Positions 17,801-29,800 of a stretch of DNA of 59,960 bases are shown piece after piece. The stretch lies in assembly GCF_003992255.1 (NCBI RefSeq), contig NZ_RQVA01000012.1, forward strand, positions 1-59,960, in the 5' to 3' direction. The notes beneath the pieces were generated by a model. The model was not told where the DNA came from. It saw only the letters and a list, made by a program, of their open reading frames with translations, and made no database searches. The DNA comes from F0422 sp003992255. GTDB taxonomy: Bacteria > Bacillota > Negativicutes > Veillonellales > Veillonellaceae. The position numbers were made by a program, and so were the translations under genes. Numbering within the stretch: the first letter of the stretch is position 1; each line of letters begins with the position of its first letter.

Positions 17801-20800
17801 GATTGTATCATTCGCATCCACTACATAGGTAGTTGTATTAGGTGTAGAGTCATCAACAGTCACTTTCGTATTTTTACCTGCTGCTACTTTTACCGCTGCT
17901 GCTGCTAGATCTTTGACTTTGTTTTCACCCTCATTGCTTAGGTTATCTAGGCTTATATTAGCTTTACCAGCTAACGCAGTGTGCAATTGACCACCATTGA
18001 TTGCATCTTTAGAGTTTTCTCCAATCGTGCCATCTGCAATGTTGCTTAATTTAGTCGCAGTAGTAGTAGAACCATCTGGATTTACTAAACGCGCTTGTGG
18101 CGCATCTACCGGAGTCGCTGTTACACCTTGTGGAAGTTGATCCGCAGATTTTAACTCACCTTTGTCAGTCACAGCTTTTGCATTGTACCATTTGCCATCG
18201 TTAGCTTTCACTAGACGGTTGCCTTGGTCATCTGTGTACACTACTGTACCAGCTTCGCCGTTACGAAGTGCATTGACTTTAGATGTTAAGTCTTTACCGT
18301 TCAAGCCATCTTTGCCTGTTAAGCCTTTATCGCCTGCTACTGCATCCGCTGCTTTTGGATCTTTACCAGTGCCTGCTTTGCCATCACGGCCGTCAGTCGC
18401 TGTGTTGCCAATTTTCGCTGCATTGTCAATGACTTTACGAGTTGCTTCATCTAAACCGATGTTTACAACGCCATTTTCTTCTGTAGTGATAGCGATACCA
18501 GTTTTAGCCTCTTTGCTATCTGTATCTTTTGTAGTGCTTTCAGTATTAGGCGCTAAATCTGTTGGCGCAATTGTACCTGTACCAGATTTGAAGTGTAAGC
18601 CAGTGCCTACTGCTACTTGCTTAACATCTGTTTCAGCATTTGCTTTGTAGCCTAACTTAGCATTACCTACGGCAGCTGCAGTCGCTTCTCCCACTTTAGT
18701 ATCCACATAGTTTTTATTTGCTGCATCTGTACCAACACCAGGTGTTCCTACATTTGTTAATTTAGATCCACCGAAATCTACGTCACCTTTAGCGCCAGCT
18801 GCACCAGGTTTTACTGTGATAACTGCATTGTCACCATTTTTAATTGTCAATGGATCTTTGCCATTACCAGAAATACCTTTCATTTCTGTTAAAGTATCTG
18901 CTAAGCTCACAGTTAAACCTTTCGTAGGATCAGATGCTACTTGGATGTTCACACCTGCTGTTGCAGTTGCTGCTGGTGTGAAGTTTGCCGCACCTTTTAC
19001 AGCTAATGTCTCACCTAATTTACGAGTTGCATTAGTTCCAGTATCCCCGCTGAAAGTAAGTGGTTTTTCTGCCAACGTATTCAAGTCAGACGCATTGGCT
19101 TTGCCAGCTAATGTGTTGTTGATAGTTGTAATATCTGATTTATCAGCTTTTTCAGCTAATTTAGTATGTAATTGACCACCGTTGATTGCATCTTTAGAGT
19201 CAGCTGTAATTTCACCATCTGCGATGTTGCTTAATTTAGTTGTACCACCAACTGTTGTACCATCTGGGTTCACTAAATGAGCTTCTACAGTTGTTGCCGC
19301 TGGAGTATTATTCAATACATTACCATCTTTATCGACTGCCGTAGCTGGATAGTATTGACCATCGTTAGCTTTCACTAGACGGTTGCCGGTTTCATCTGTA
19401 TACACCACTGTACCAGCTTCGCCGTTACGTAATGCATTCACTTTAGATGTTAAATCTTTGCCGTTCAAGCCATCTTTGCCAGTCAAGCCTTTATCGCCTG
19501 CTGTTGCATCCGCTGCTTTTGGATCTTTACCAGTGCCTGCTTTGCCGTCACGGCCATCAACACCGTTAGCACCTACTGCTTTAGCAATGTCATTTACTTT
19601 GTCTAATTTTGTTTTCGCATCATCAGACAAGCCAACGATTACTTTGCCGTCATCGCCAGTTTCGATATGTAAACCTGCTTTAGCTGCAGTTGCTGTTGCC
19701 GCTGTACCATCACCAGCAACGAAGTCTAAACCTTTTTTCAAGGATACAGATTTAGCTTTGTCATCAGCCACGCTATTGGCACGATATGTAATTGGTGCCT
19801 CTAGATTTTTTACAGTTACAGTAGCATCACCAAAGTTCACTTTACCAGGATCTGCTGGTGTAGTTACCGTACCTTGGTCATCTTTTACTTCTGCTTTACC
19901 TGGTGTGACAGTAATCGTATTAGTACCGTTTTTGATAACTAAGTTATCTGTACCATTACCAGAAATACCTTTCATATTGGTTAAGGTATCTGCCAATTTC
20001 ACCACTAAACCATTCGCATTCGTAGTCGTATCTTTTTCCACACGGATGTTCACGCCTGCTTCTGTTACTGGAGTTGTTGCACTTGGTGTGAAGTTTTTCG
20101 CACCTTTTACAGTTAATGTAGTACCTAATGCACGTGTTACATCTTGAGCATCATCGCCTGTGAAAGTCAATGGTTTTGCTGCCATTTCTTTCACTGTATT
20201 GATACGAGTATCTAATTTAGAAACCGCTGCGCCTACATTGTTAACAGTGTCTGTGCCACCTGTTGCATCATCTTTTGTGATGCTGTATGTAGGTTGTGTT
20301 AATGCGCCGTTAGCGTCAACACCTGCATTACCACCAAGAGCGTTTGCCATTTCTTGTTTTGCAGTATGCAACTGACCACCATTCACAGCATCTTTCGATT
20401 TGTCAGCAATCGTACCATTGGCAATGTTGGATAATTTCGTACCTGTTGCTGTATCTGCTGTTGTAGTTGTACCATCTGGGTTCACTAAACGCGCTTGTGG
20501 AGCTGTTACCACTTCAGGGGCTTTACCACCATTTTCATCGGCTGTTTTTACAGTGCCATCAGCTTTCACATCATCTGCTTTATAGTAGTTACCATCGTTA
20601 GCTTTCACAACACGGTTGCCTTTGTCATCTGTGTATACCACCGTACCAGCTTCGCCATTACGTAATGCATTCACTTTAGATGTTAAATCTTTGCCGTTCA
20701 AGCCATCTTGACCAGTCAAGCCTTTATCGCCTGCCACTGCATCGGTTGCTTTTGGATCTTTACCAGTGCCTGCTTTGCCGTCACGGCCATCAGTTGCTGT

Positions 20801-23800
20801 ATTGCCAAGTTTCGCTGCACTGTCGATGACTTTACGAGTTGCTGCATCTAAACCGATGTTTACAACACCATTTTCTTCTGTGGAAATAGCGATACCAGTT
20901 TTAGTAGTTGCTGCATTCGTAGTCGCTGCACCAGTACCAGTCGCATCGATAGTACCTGTGCCAGATTTGAAGTGCAAACCAGTATTCACATTAACCGACT
21001 TAGCATCTTCTGTGTTAGCTTTGTAACCCAAGCTAGCATTGCCAGTAGCAACATTATTTACATTTTCAATTGCTTTTTCTAAATAGCCTTTGTTAACAAG
21101 GTCATTCGTTTCTGTAGGTGTGGCGCTGCTTGTGATTTTAGAATTACCAAAATCTACTTTGCCAACTTGTGCTGGTTTTGTTACTGCCCCATCAGGACTT
21201 GTTTCCGCCGCTGTTGTTGGTGTAATCGTAATGGATTGGTCACCGTTTTGGATAACCAATGGATCCTTACCATTGCCAGTGATACCTTTCATGTTAGTTA
21301 AGGTATCTGCCAATTTCACCACTAAACCATTCGCATTCGTAGTCGTATCTTTTTCCACACGAATGTTCACGCCGGCTTCTGTTACTGGAGTTGTTGCACT
21401 TGGTGTGAAGTTTTTCGCACCTTTTACAGTTAATGTAGTACCTAATTCACGTTTTACAGCTTGTCCATCATCGCCTGTGAAAGTCAATGGTTGTGTTGCC
21501 AATCCTTTCACTGTATTGATACGAGTATCTAATTTATCAATCGCTGCACCTACATTGTTAACAGAATCTTTTCCATTCGTTCCATCATCTTTTGTGATTT
21601 CGTATGTAGGACCTGTTAATACGCCGTTAGTAACTGTTGCATTACCACCAAGAGCTGTTGCCAATTCTTGTTTAGCAGTATGCAATTGGCCACCATTCAC
21701 AGCGTCTTTGGATTTATCAGCAATTGTACCATTAGCAATGTTGGATAATTTCGTACCTGCTGCACCTTCTGCTGTTGTAGCAGATCCATCTGGGTTTACT
21801 AAACGAGCTTGTACAGTTGTTGCTGGTTGTGCATTATTCAATACATTACCATCTTTATCGACTGCCGTAGCTGGATAGTAGTTACCATCGTTAGCTTTTA
21901 CTAAACGGTTGCCGTTTTCATCTGTATACACTACTGTACCAGCTTCGCCGTTACGAAGTGCGTTCACTTTAGATGTTAAGTCTTTACCGTTCAAGCCGTC
22001 TTGACCAGTCAAGCCTTTATCCCCTGCTGCTGCATCAGTTGCTTTTGGATCTTTACCAGTACCTGCTTTGCCATCACGGCCGTCAGCACCAATCGTGCCT
22101 ACTGTATTAGCTAAGGTATCTACTTTTGCCAATGTATCTTTTGTAGCTTTGGATAATGCTAATTTATAAGTACGAACATTATCGCCTGCTACTTCGCCAC
22201 CAGTCACAGCCAACGCTGTATCCGTGGATGTTACCACTGTGTCATTAGCATCTACTACATAGGTAGTTGTGTTAGGTGTAGAATCGTCTGCAGTTACTTT
22301 CGTATTTTTACCTGCTGCTACTTTCACTGCCGCCGCTGCTAAGTCTTTCACTTTGTTAATACCAGCATCGTTTAGATTACTTAAGTCTTTATTCGCTGCG
22401 TTGCCAACTTGTGTATCTACATAATCTTTGTTTGCTGCATCTGTGCCTACAGCTGGAGTTGCTACATTAGAAATCACTTTGTTACCAGCATTGATACCAT
22501 CTTTGCCGATTGTCACTGTTGTCACAGTTGGTGCTGTACCAGGAGCTGCACCTTCTGGCAACGGTTGTGTATTCGTAATAGTTAAGCTATCTCCATCTAA
22601 AGCAAGTTTAGTACCTGCACCGTCAGAGGTTGCTGCATTCGTAACAGAAGTAATACCTACTAAGTCTTTTGCCAAGCCAATTTCTAGTTTGCCATCATTA
22701 GTTTTCTTAGTACGGATATTATTCGCTGCTGTTGTAGTCGTAGCCGGAACTGTACCTTCACCCACGATATGTAAGGTTTCACCCAATTGTTTTTTGATGT
22801 CTTGCGCATCATTACCTTGGAATGTTAATCCTTTCGCAATGATTTCAGTCGCTGTGCTATTCAAGTCACTTACATTGACCGCTACGTTTTTCGTTTTCGC
22901 ATCCCCTGCTGCTGTGTTCAAGTTGTCTAAGAATGTAGGTTTAGCACCATCAGCTGCTGCCGCCAGAATCGCAGACGCTACATTGTTGAATACTGTTGTA
23001 CCACCAGTTGTTGTGCCATCTGGGTTCACTAAACGAGCTTGAGGTGTTTTCACTTCATCAGCTGTTACACCTTGTGGAAGTTGATCCGCAGATTTTAATT
23101 TACCGTTTTCGTCCACAGCTTTCGCATTGTACCACTTACCGTCATCAGCTTTCACAACACGGTTGCCTTGGTCATCTGTATACACCACGCTACCAGCTTC
23201 GCCGTTACGTAATGCATTCACTTTAGATGTTAAGTCTTTACCGTTTAAGCCATCCGCTTTTGTTAAGCCATCTTTGCCCATACCAGCGTTGTCGCCTGTA
23301 CCAGGTTTACCATCACGGCCATCCACTGCTGTATCACCAAGTTTTGCTGCGTTGTCAAGCACTTTACGAGTTGTCTCATCTAAACCGATATTCACAACAC
23401 CGTTTTCTTCTGTAGAAATAGCGATACCAGTTTTAGTAGTTGCCGCATTCGTAGTCGTTGCATCAGCACCAGTGGCACCTACTGTACCAGTACCAGATTT
23501 GAAGTGTAAACCAGTTGTTACCGCTACTGTTTTAGCCTCTTCCGCATTCGCTTTGTAGCCTAAGTTAGCATTACCAGCTGCTGTTTGGTTGACCGCTTTA
23601 ATCGCTTCGTCTACGTAGAACTTATTCGCTGCATCTGTATTTGCACCAGGTGCGCCTACATTCGTTAATTTAGAGCCACCGAAGTCTACGTCACCTTTAG
23701 CACCATTAGCACCAGGTTTTACTGTGATAACGGTATTGTCACCATTTTTAATTGTCAATGGATCTGCGCCATTACCAGAGATACCTTTCATGTTTGTCAA

Positions 23801-26800
23801 GGTATCTGCCAATTTCACCACTAAACCGTTCGCATTTGTAGTTGGGTCTTTTTCTACACGGATGTTCACGCCTGCTGTTGTTGCTGGGTTTGTTCCAGTT
23901 GGATCAAAGTTAGCCGCACCTTTTACAGTTAAGGTAGTACCTAATGCACGTGTTACAGCTTGCGCATCATCACCTGTGAAAGTAATTGGATTTGTTTTCA
24001 AGCTGTTTAGGTCAGATATGTTAGCTTTATCATTTAACGAATTGTTGATATTTGTAATATCTGTTTTCGTAGCTAAGCCACTAATTTTGAACTCTTTACC
24101 AGTAGCTTCTGCGCCTGTACCATCTTCTTGTTTTACAGTCACAACGCCATCATCACCAACAGCATATGTATCTGCTTTTACATGAAGTTCAGAAGATTTA
24201 TCTACTTTGCCAGCTAATGTGTTGTTGATCGTTGTAATATCTGCTTTATCAGCTTTTTCAGCTAATTTACTATGTAATTGACCACCGTTGATTGCATCGG
24301 TAGAACCTTCTTTAATCTCACCATCTGCGATGTTACTTAATTTAGTTGTACCACCAGTTGTTGTACCATTTGGATTTACTAAACGAGCTTGTACAGTCGT
24401 TGCCGCTGGAGTATTATTCAATACATTACCATCTTTATCGACTGCCGTAGCTGGATAGTAGTTACCATCGTTAGCTTTTGCTAAACGGTTGCCGTTTTCA
24501 TCAGTGTACACTACTGTACCAGCTTCGCCGTTACGAAGTGCATTCACTTTAGATGTTAAGTCTTTACCGTTCAAGCCGTCTTTGCCAGTCAAGCCTTTAT
24601 CCCCTGCTGTTGCATCAGTAGCTTCTGGAGCTTTACCAGTGCCTGCTTTGCCATCACGGCCATCAGCGCCGATAGTTCCTACTGTATTCGCTAAGTTATC
24701 TACTTTCGCTAATTTAGCTTTTGTATCTGCAGACAACCCTACTGTGTAAGCACGTACTTTATTAGTATCTTCCGTGCCACCAGTAACTTCAAGTCCTTCT
24801 CCCGCTGCTACTTTTGTATCGATAGCATCTACTGTATATGTTGTCACATGGTTTGTTGTTTTAGGTGTGACTGCAACATTTTTACCGGCAGCTACTTTCA
24901 CAGCCGCTGCTGCTAAGTCTTTTACTTTCTCTTCACCTGCTGTGTTTAGGTTACTTAAGTTTTTGTCCGCTGCATTACCAACTTGTGTATCTACATAGGA
25001 TTTATTCGCCGCATCTGTATTCGCACCAGGTGTGCCAATATTCGTTAATTTAGATCCACCAAAGTCTACGTCACCTTTAGCGCCATTAGTACCTGGTTTT
25101 ACAGTAACCACAGTATCCCCATTTTTAATCACTAGGTCATTTGTGCCATTACCGGAGATACCTTTCATACCTGTTAAGGTATCTGCTAATTTCACCACTA
25201 AACCATTCGCATTTGTAGTAGTATCTTTTTCCACACGAATGTTCACGCCTGCTGCTGTTGCTGGATTTGTTCCAGTTGGATCAAAGTTAGCTGCACCTTT
25301 CACAGTTAATGTAGTATCTAACTTACGTTCTACGCCTTGGTTGTCATCACCTTTAAAAGTAATCGCTTTGTCTACAGTTGTTTTTAAACCTGCAATATCT
25401 GTAGTGTTTGTATTCACCTTAGTAGTTAAATTATCTACTACAGATTTGTCAGCTTTTTCTGCTAATTTAGTGAATAATTGACCACCAGTCACTGCATCAT
25501 GAGAACCTGCTGCGATTTCACCGTCAGCAATGTTGCTTAACTTAGTTGTACCACCAGTTGTTGTACCATCTGGGTTCACTAAACGAGCTTGTGGTGTTGC
25601 GACTTCAGTAGCACCGTCCAGTTTATTACCTTTAGCATCTACTTTCTCAGCTGGATACCATTTGCCATCGTTAGCTTTTACAACACGTTTGCCGTTTTCA
25701 TCAGTGTACACCACTGTACCAGCTTCACCGTTACGAAGTGCGTTGACTTTAGATGTTAAGTCTTTACCGTTTAGGCCATCTTCTTTTGTTAAGCCATCTT
25801 TGCCCATACCAGCATTGTCGCCTGTACCAGGTTTGCCATCACGGCCATCCACTGCTGTATCACCAAGTTTTGCTGCGTTGTCAAGCACTTTACGAGTTGC
25901 TTCATCTAAACCGATATTCACAACACCGTTTTCTTCTGTAGAGATAGCAATACCTGTTTTTGGAGTTGCTGCATCAGCACCAGTGGCACCGATTGTACCT
26001 GTACCAGATTTGAAGTGTAAGCCAGTACCTACTGCTACTTTCTTAATATCTGTTTCAGCATTTGCTTTATAACCTAACTTAGCATTGCCTGTAGCAACAC
26101 TATTTACGTCTTCAATGGCTTTTTCTAAATAGCCTTTGTTAACAAGGTCATTCGCTTCTGTCGGCGTAGCACTGCTTGTAACTTTAGAGTTACCGAAATC
26201 TACTTTACCAACTTGTGCCGGTTTTGTTACTGTGCCTTCAGGTCTTGTTTCCGCTGCTGTTGTTGGTGTAATCGTAATGGATTGATCGCCGTTTTTGATT
26301 ACCAACGGATCTTTACCGTTACCAGAGATACCTTTCATGTTTGTTAAGGTATCCGCTAAGCTCACAGTTAAACCATTCGTAGGATCGGATGCTACTTGGA
26401 TGTTCACACCTGGTGTTGCAGTTGCTGCTGGTGTAAAGTTTGCCGCACCCTTTACAGCTAATGTAGTACCTAATTTACGAGTTGCATCAGTTCCAGTATC
26501 TCCACTGAAAGTAAGCGTTTTTTCTGCCAACGTATTCAAGTCAGAAGCATTAGCTTTTTGTCCTAACTCAGTATTGATATTGTTAATATCTGTTTTCGTA
26601 GCTAGTCCACTGATTTTGAACTGTTTATCTGTAGCTTCTGCACCTGTACCATCTTCTTGTTTTACAGTCACAACGCCATCGTCGCCAACTTTATATGTAT
26701 CTGCTTTTACATGAAGTTCAGAAGATTTATCTACTTTGCCAGCTAATGTGTTGTTGATCGTTGTAATATCTGCTTTATCAGCTTTTTCAGCTAATTTGCT

Positions 26801-29800
26801 ATGTAATTGACCGCCGTTGATAGCATCTGTAGAACCTGCTGCGATTTCACCGTCAGCAATGTTGCTCAACTTAGTTGTACCACCAGTTGTTGTACCATCT
26901 GGGTTCACTAAACGAGCTTGTACAGTTGTTGCCGCTGGAGTATTATTCAATACATTACCATCTTTATCAACTGCCGTAGCTGGATAGTAGTTACCATCGT
27001 TAGCTTTTACTAAACGGTTGCCATTTTCATCTGTATACACCACTGTACCAGCTTCGCCGTTACGTAATGCATTCACTTTAGATGTTAAGTCTTTACCGTT
27101 CAAGCCGTCTTTGCCAGTCAAGCCTTTATCCCCTGCTGCTGCATCAGCTGCTTTTGGATCTTTGCCAGTGCCTGCTTTGCCATCACGGCCGTCAGCGCCG
27201 ATAGTTCCTACTGTATTAACTAAGTTATCTACTTTCGCTAATTTAGCTTTTGTATCTGCAGACAACCCTACTGTGTAAGCACGTACTTTATTAGTATCTT
27301 CCGTGCCACCAGTAACTTCAAGTCCTTCTCCCGCTGCTACTTTTGTATCGATAGCATCTACTGTATATGTTGTCACATGGTTTGTTGTTTTAGGTGTGAC
27401 TGCAACATTTTTACCAGCAGCTACTTTCACAGCCGCTGCTGCTAAGTCTTTTACTTTCTCTTCACCTGCTGTGTTTAGGTTACTTAAGTTTTTGTCCGCT
27501 GTATTACCAAATTTTGTATCTACATAGGATTTGGTCGCTGCATTGTCGATAGCACTACGAGTTGCTGCATCTAAACCGATGTTCACAACACCATTAGCCG
27601 CTGTAGAGATAGCAATACCAGTTTTTGTAGTTACTGCGTTTGTTGTAGCAGCAGTAGTACCAGTGGCACCTACTGTACCCGTACCAGGTGTAAATGTTAA
27701 CCCTGTACCAACTGCGACTTGTTTAGCTGTTTCTCCAGCTGCTTTGTAACCTAAATTAGACACTGTGCCAATTTGTGTATCTACATAGGATTTATCTGCT
27801 TTACCCGCTAATGTAGTGTTGATATTAGTAATATCGCCTTTTGTAGCAAGTCCTTTAATCTTGAAACCTTTGCTACTATTTTGCGTGCCACTTGCATCTT
27901 CTTGAATTAAGGATACTTCACCATTATTTGCTACAGTATAGTCTCCTGCTCTTACATGAAGTTCTGCTGTTTTATCTAATTTAGCTGCAAGATCAGATAC
28001 ATTTGCCTTCGCATTTAATGCCGTATTCACAACGCCAGCTGTCACTAATTTATTCGCATCATTACCTGTGCCAGTAATAGTTCCTGCTAAATTAGGTGTA
28101 ATCGTAACAGCACCGTTAGTAGTCGTCACGTTTAATGCATTCGCATTACCACTTGATACAGATTGAATTCCTGTAGCATTAACTGTCACCACGCCATTTG
28201 CATTGTCGATAGTTACATTGTTGCCTGCTTTTAAAGTTACTTTACCATTTGCATCTGGTGTTACACCAGTCGCTGCCGCTGTACCGCTTTGCGTTTTTAG
28301 ACCCCAAGCAGCTTGTTTCAACTGTTTTACGTTAACTGCATCGTTGTCGTTCACACCGCCTGCAACGTTTAAGATACGACGATATTTACCAGATTTACCA
28401 ACAGATACAACGCCGTTACTTGGATCATCGTTGCTTTCACCACTGAAAGCTGCTGTAGTCTTTGTAGCTGTATCAGAAGCATTTACTTCAGAGTTCAAGC
28501 CTAATGCTACAGAGTATTTAGCACCTGTTACCTTAGCACCAGCACCAATTGCCACAGAAGATTCTGCATCCTTAGTTCCATCACGTTTTACTTTTGCATT
28601 ACCGCCGATAGCGATGGCATAGTTACTTTCAACAACAGCTTCTTTACCGATCGCGACACCTTCTGTAGCACCATTATATACCGTTCTTGTGGTAGGTCCA
28701 CCTGCCGGTGGATTCGCAATGTTTTCCGTTGTCGTATACCCTGTGTACGCAGCATAACCTAATGCAATGGATTCGCTACCTAATGCATTAGTACTAGCAC
28801 CAATACCTACTGCATTATTCGCTCGAGTCTCAACTTTTTTACCAATACCTACAGAGCCATATCCTGTGACATTGACTTCGGAACCACCTGCAAATGTATC
28901 AGATTCATTGACATTTACCTTATACCCCACGGCAATACCACGAGCATGGTCCGACTTAGCCTCTAAACCAATCGCTACAGCGCTATGATTGCTAACTTCC
29001 ACATTATTACCAATACCTACAGATTTATCACCGCTGACAGTGACATTCGTACCGATACCTGTAGATAATTGAGCCGAAGTAATGACATCACGACCAATGG
29101 CTGATGAATAATTTCCTGTCGCTCTCGTATAGGAACCAACTGCCACTGCACCAGCTCCCGTAGCGCCATCATTATTCACATTAGATTTTACATCGTTTAC
29201 ACTATTTACAGTTCGATTATCTGCTTCTGTTGTGTTCACAGAGTAATACTTCGGAGCTACTGCTTTCAACTGTTTTACAGTAACCGCATCATTATCATTA
29301 ACACCGCTAGCTACATTGATAATACGACGTTTTACAGTCGTGTTATTACCAACGGACACAACACCATTACCTGGGTCGTTGATTTCCTCATTTGTGAAAG
29401 CTGCTCTTGTTTTCTCTTTTGTATCATCTTGGACAACGGAAGAGTTCAAACCCAACGCTACAGAATATTGAGACCCAGTAACACTAGCGTTAGAGCCTAA
29501 TGCCACCGCTCCTGTCGCTTGTACTGCTTTATTATCGGCGCCTTTTCCAGCTAATACTTGTGCACTAGTACCAATTGCCACTGCATTGGTAGCTGTCGTA
29601 ACATTGGAAGCTGCCCCCAATGCGATAGAACCAGTTCCATCTATTGCTGTATCGCGACCGATGGCAATACCATCATTTACCATGGTACCTTTATTAGTGA
29701 CATTACCAGTTGCAGCATCTACTGTTTTCACAACGCCTACACGTGCATTGGGACCAAACGCTAAGGAGTGGGAACCACTAACTCTAGCATTCGTGCCAAG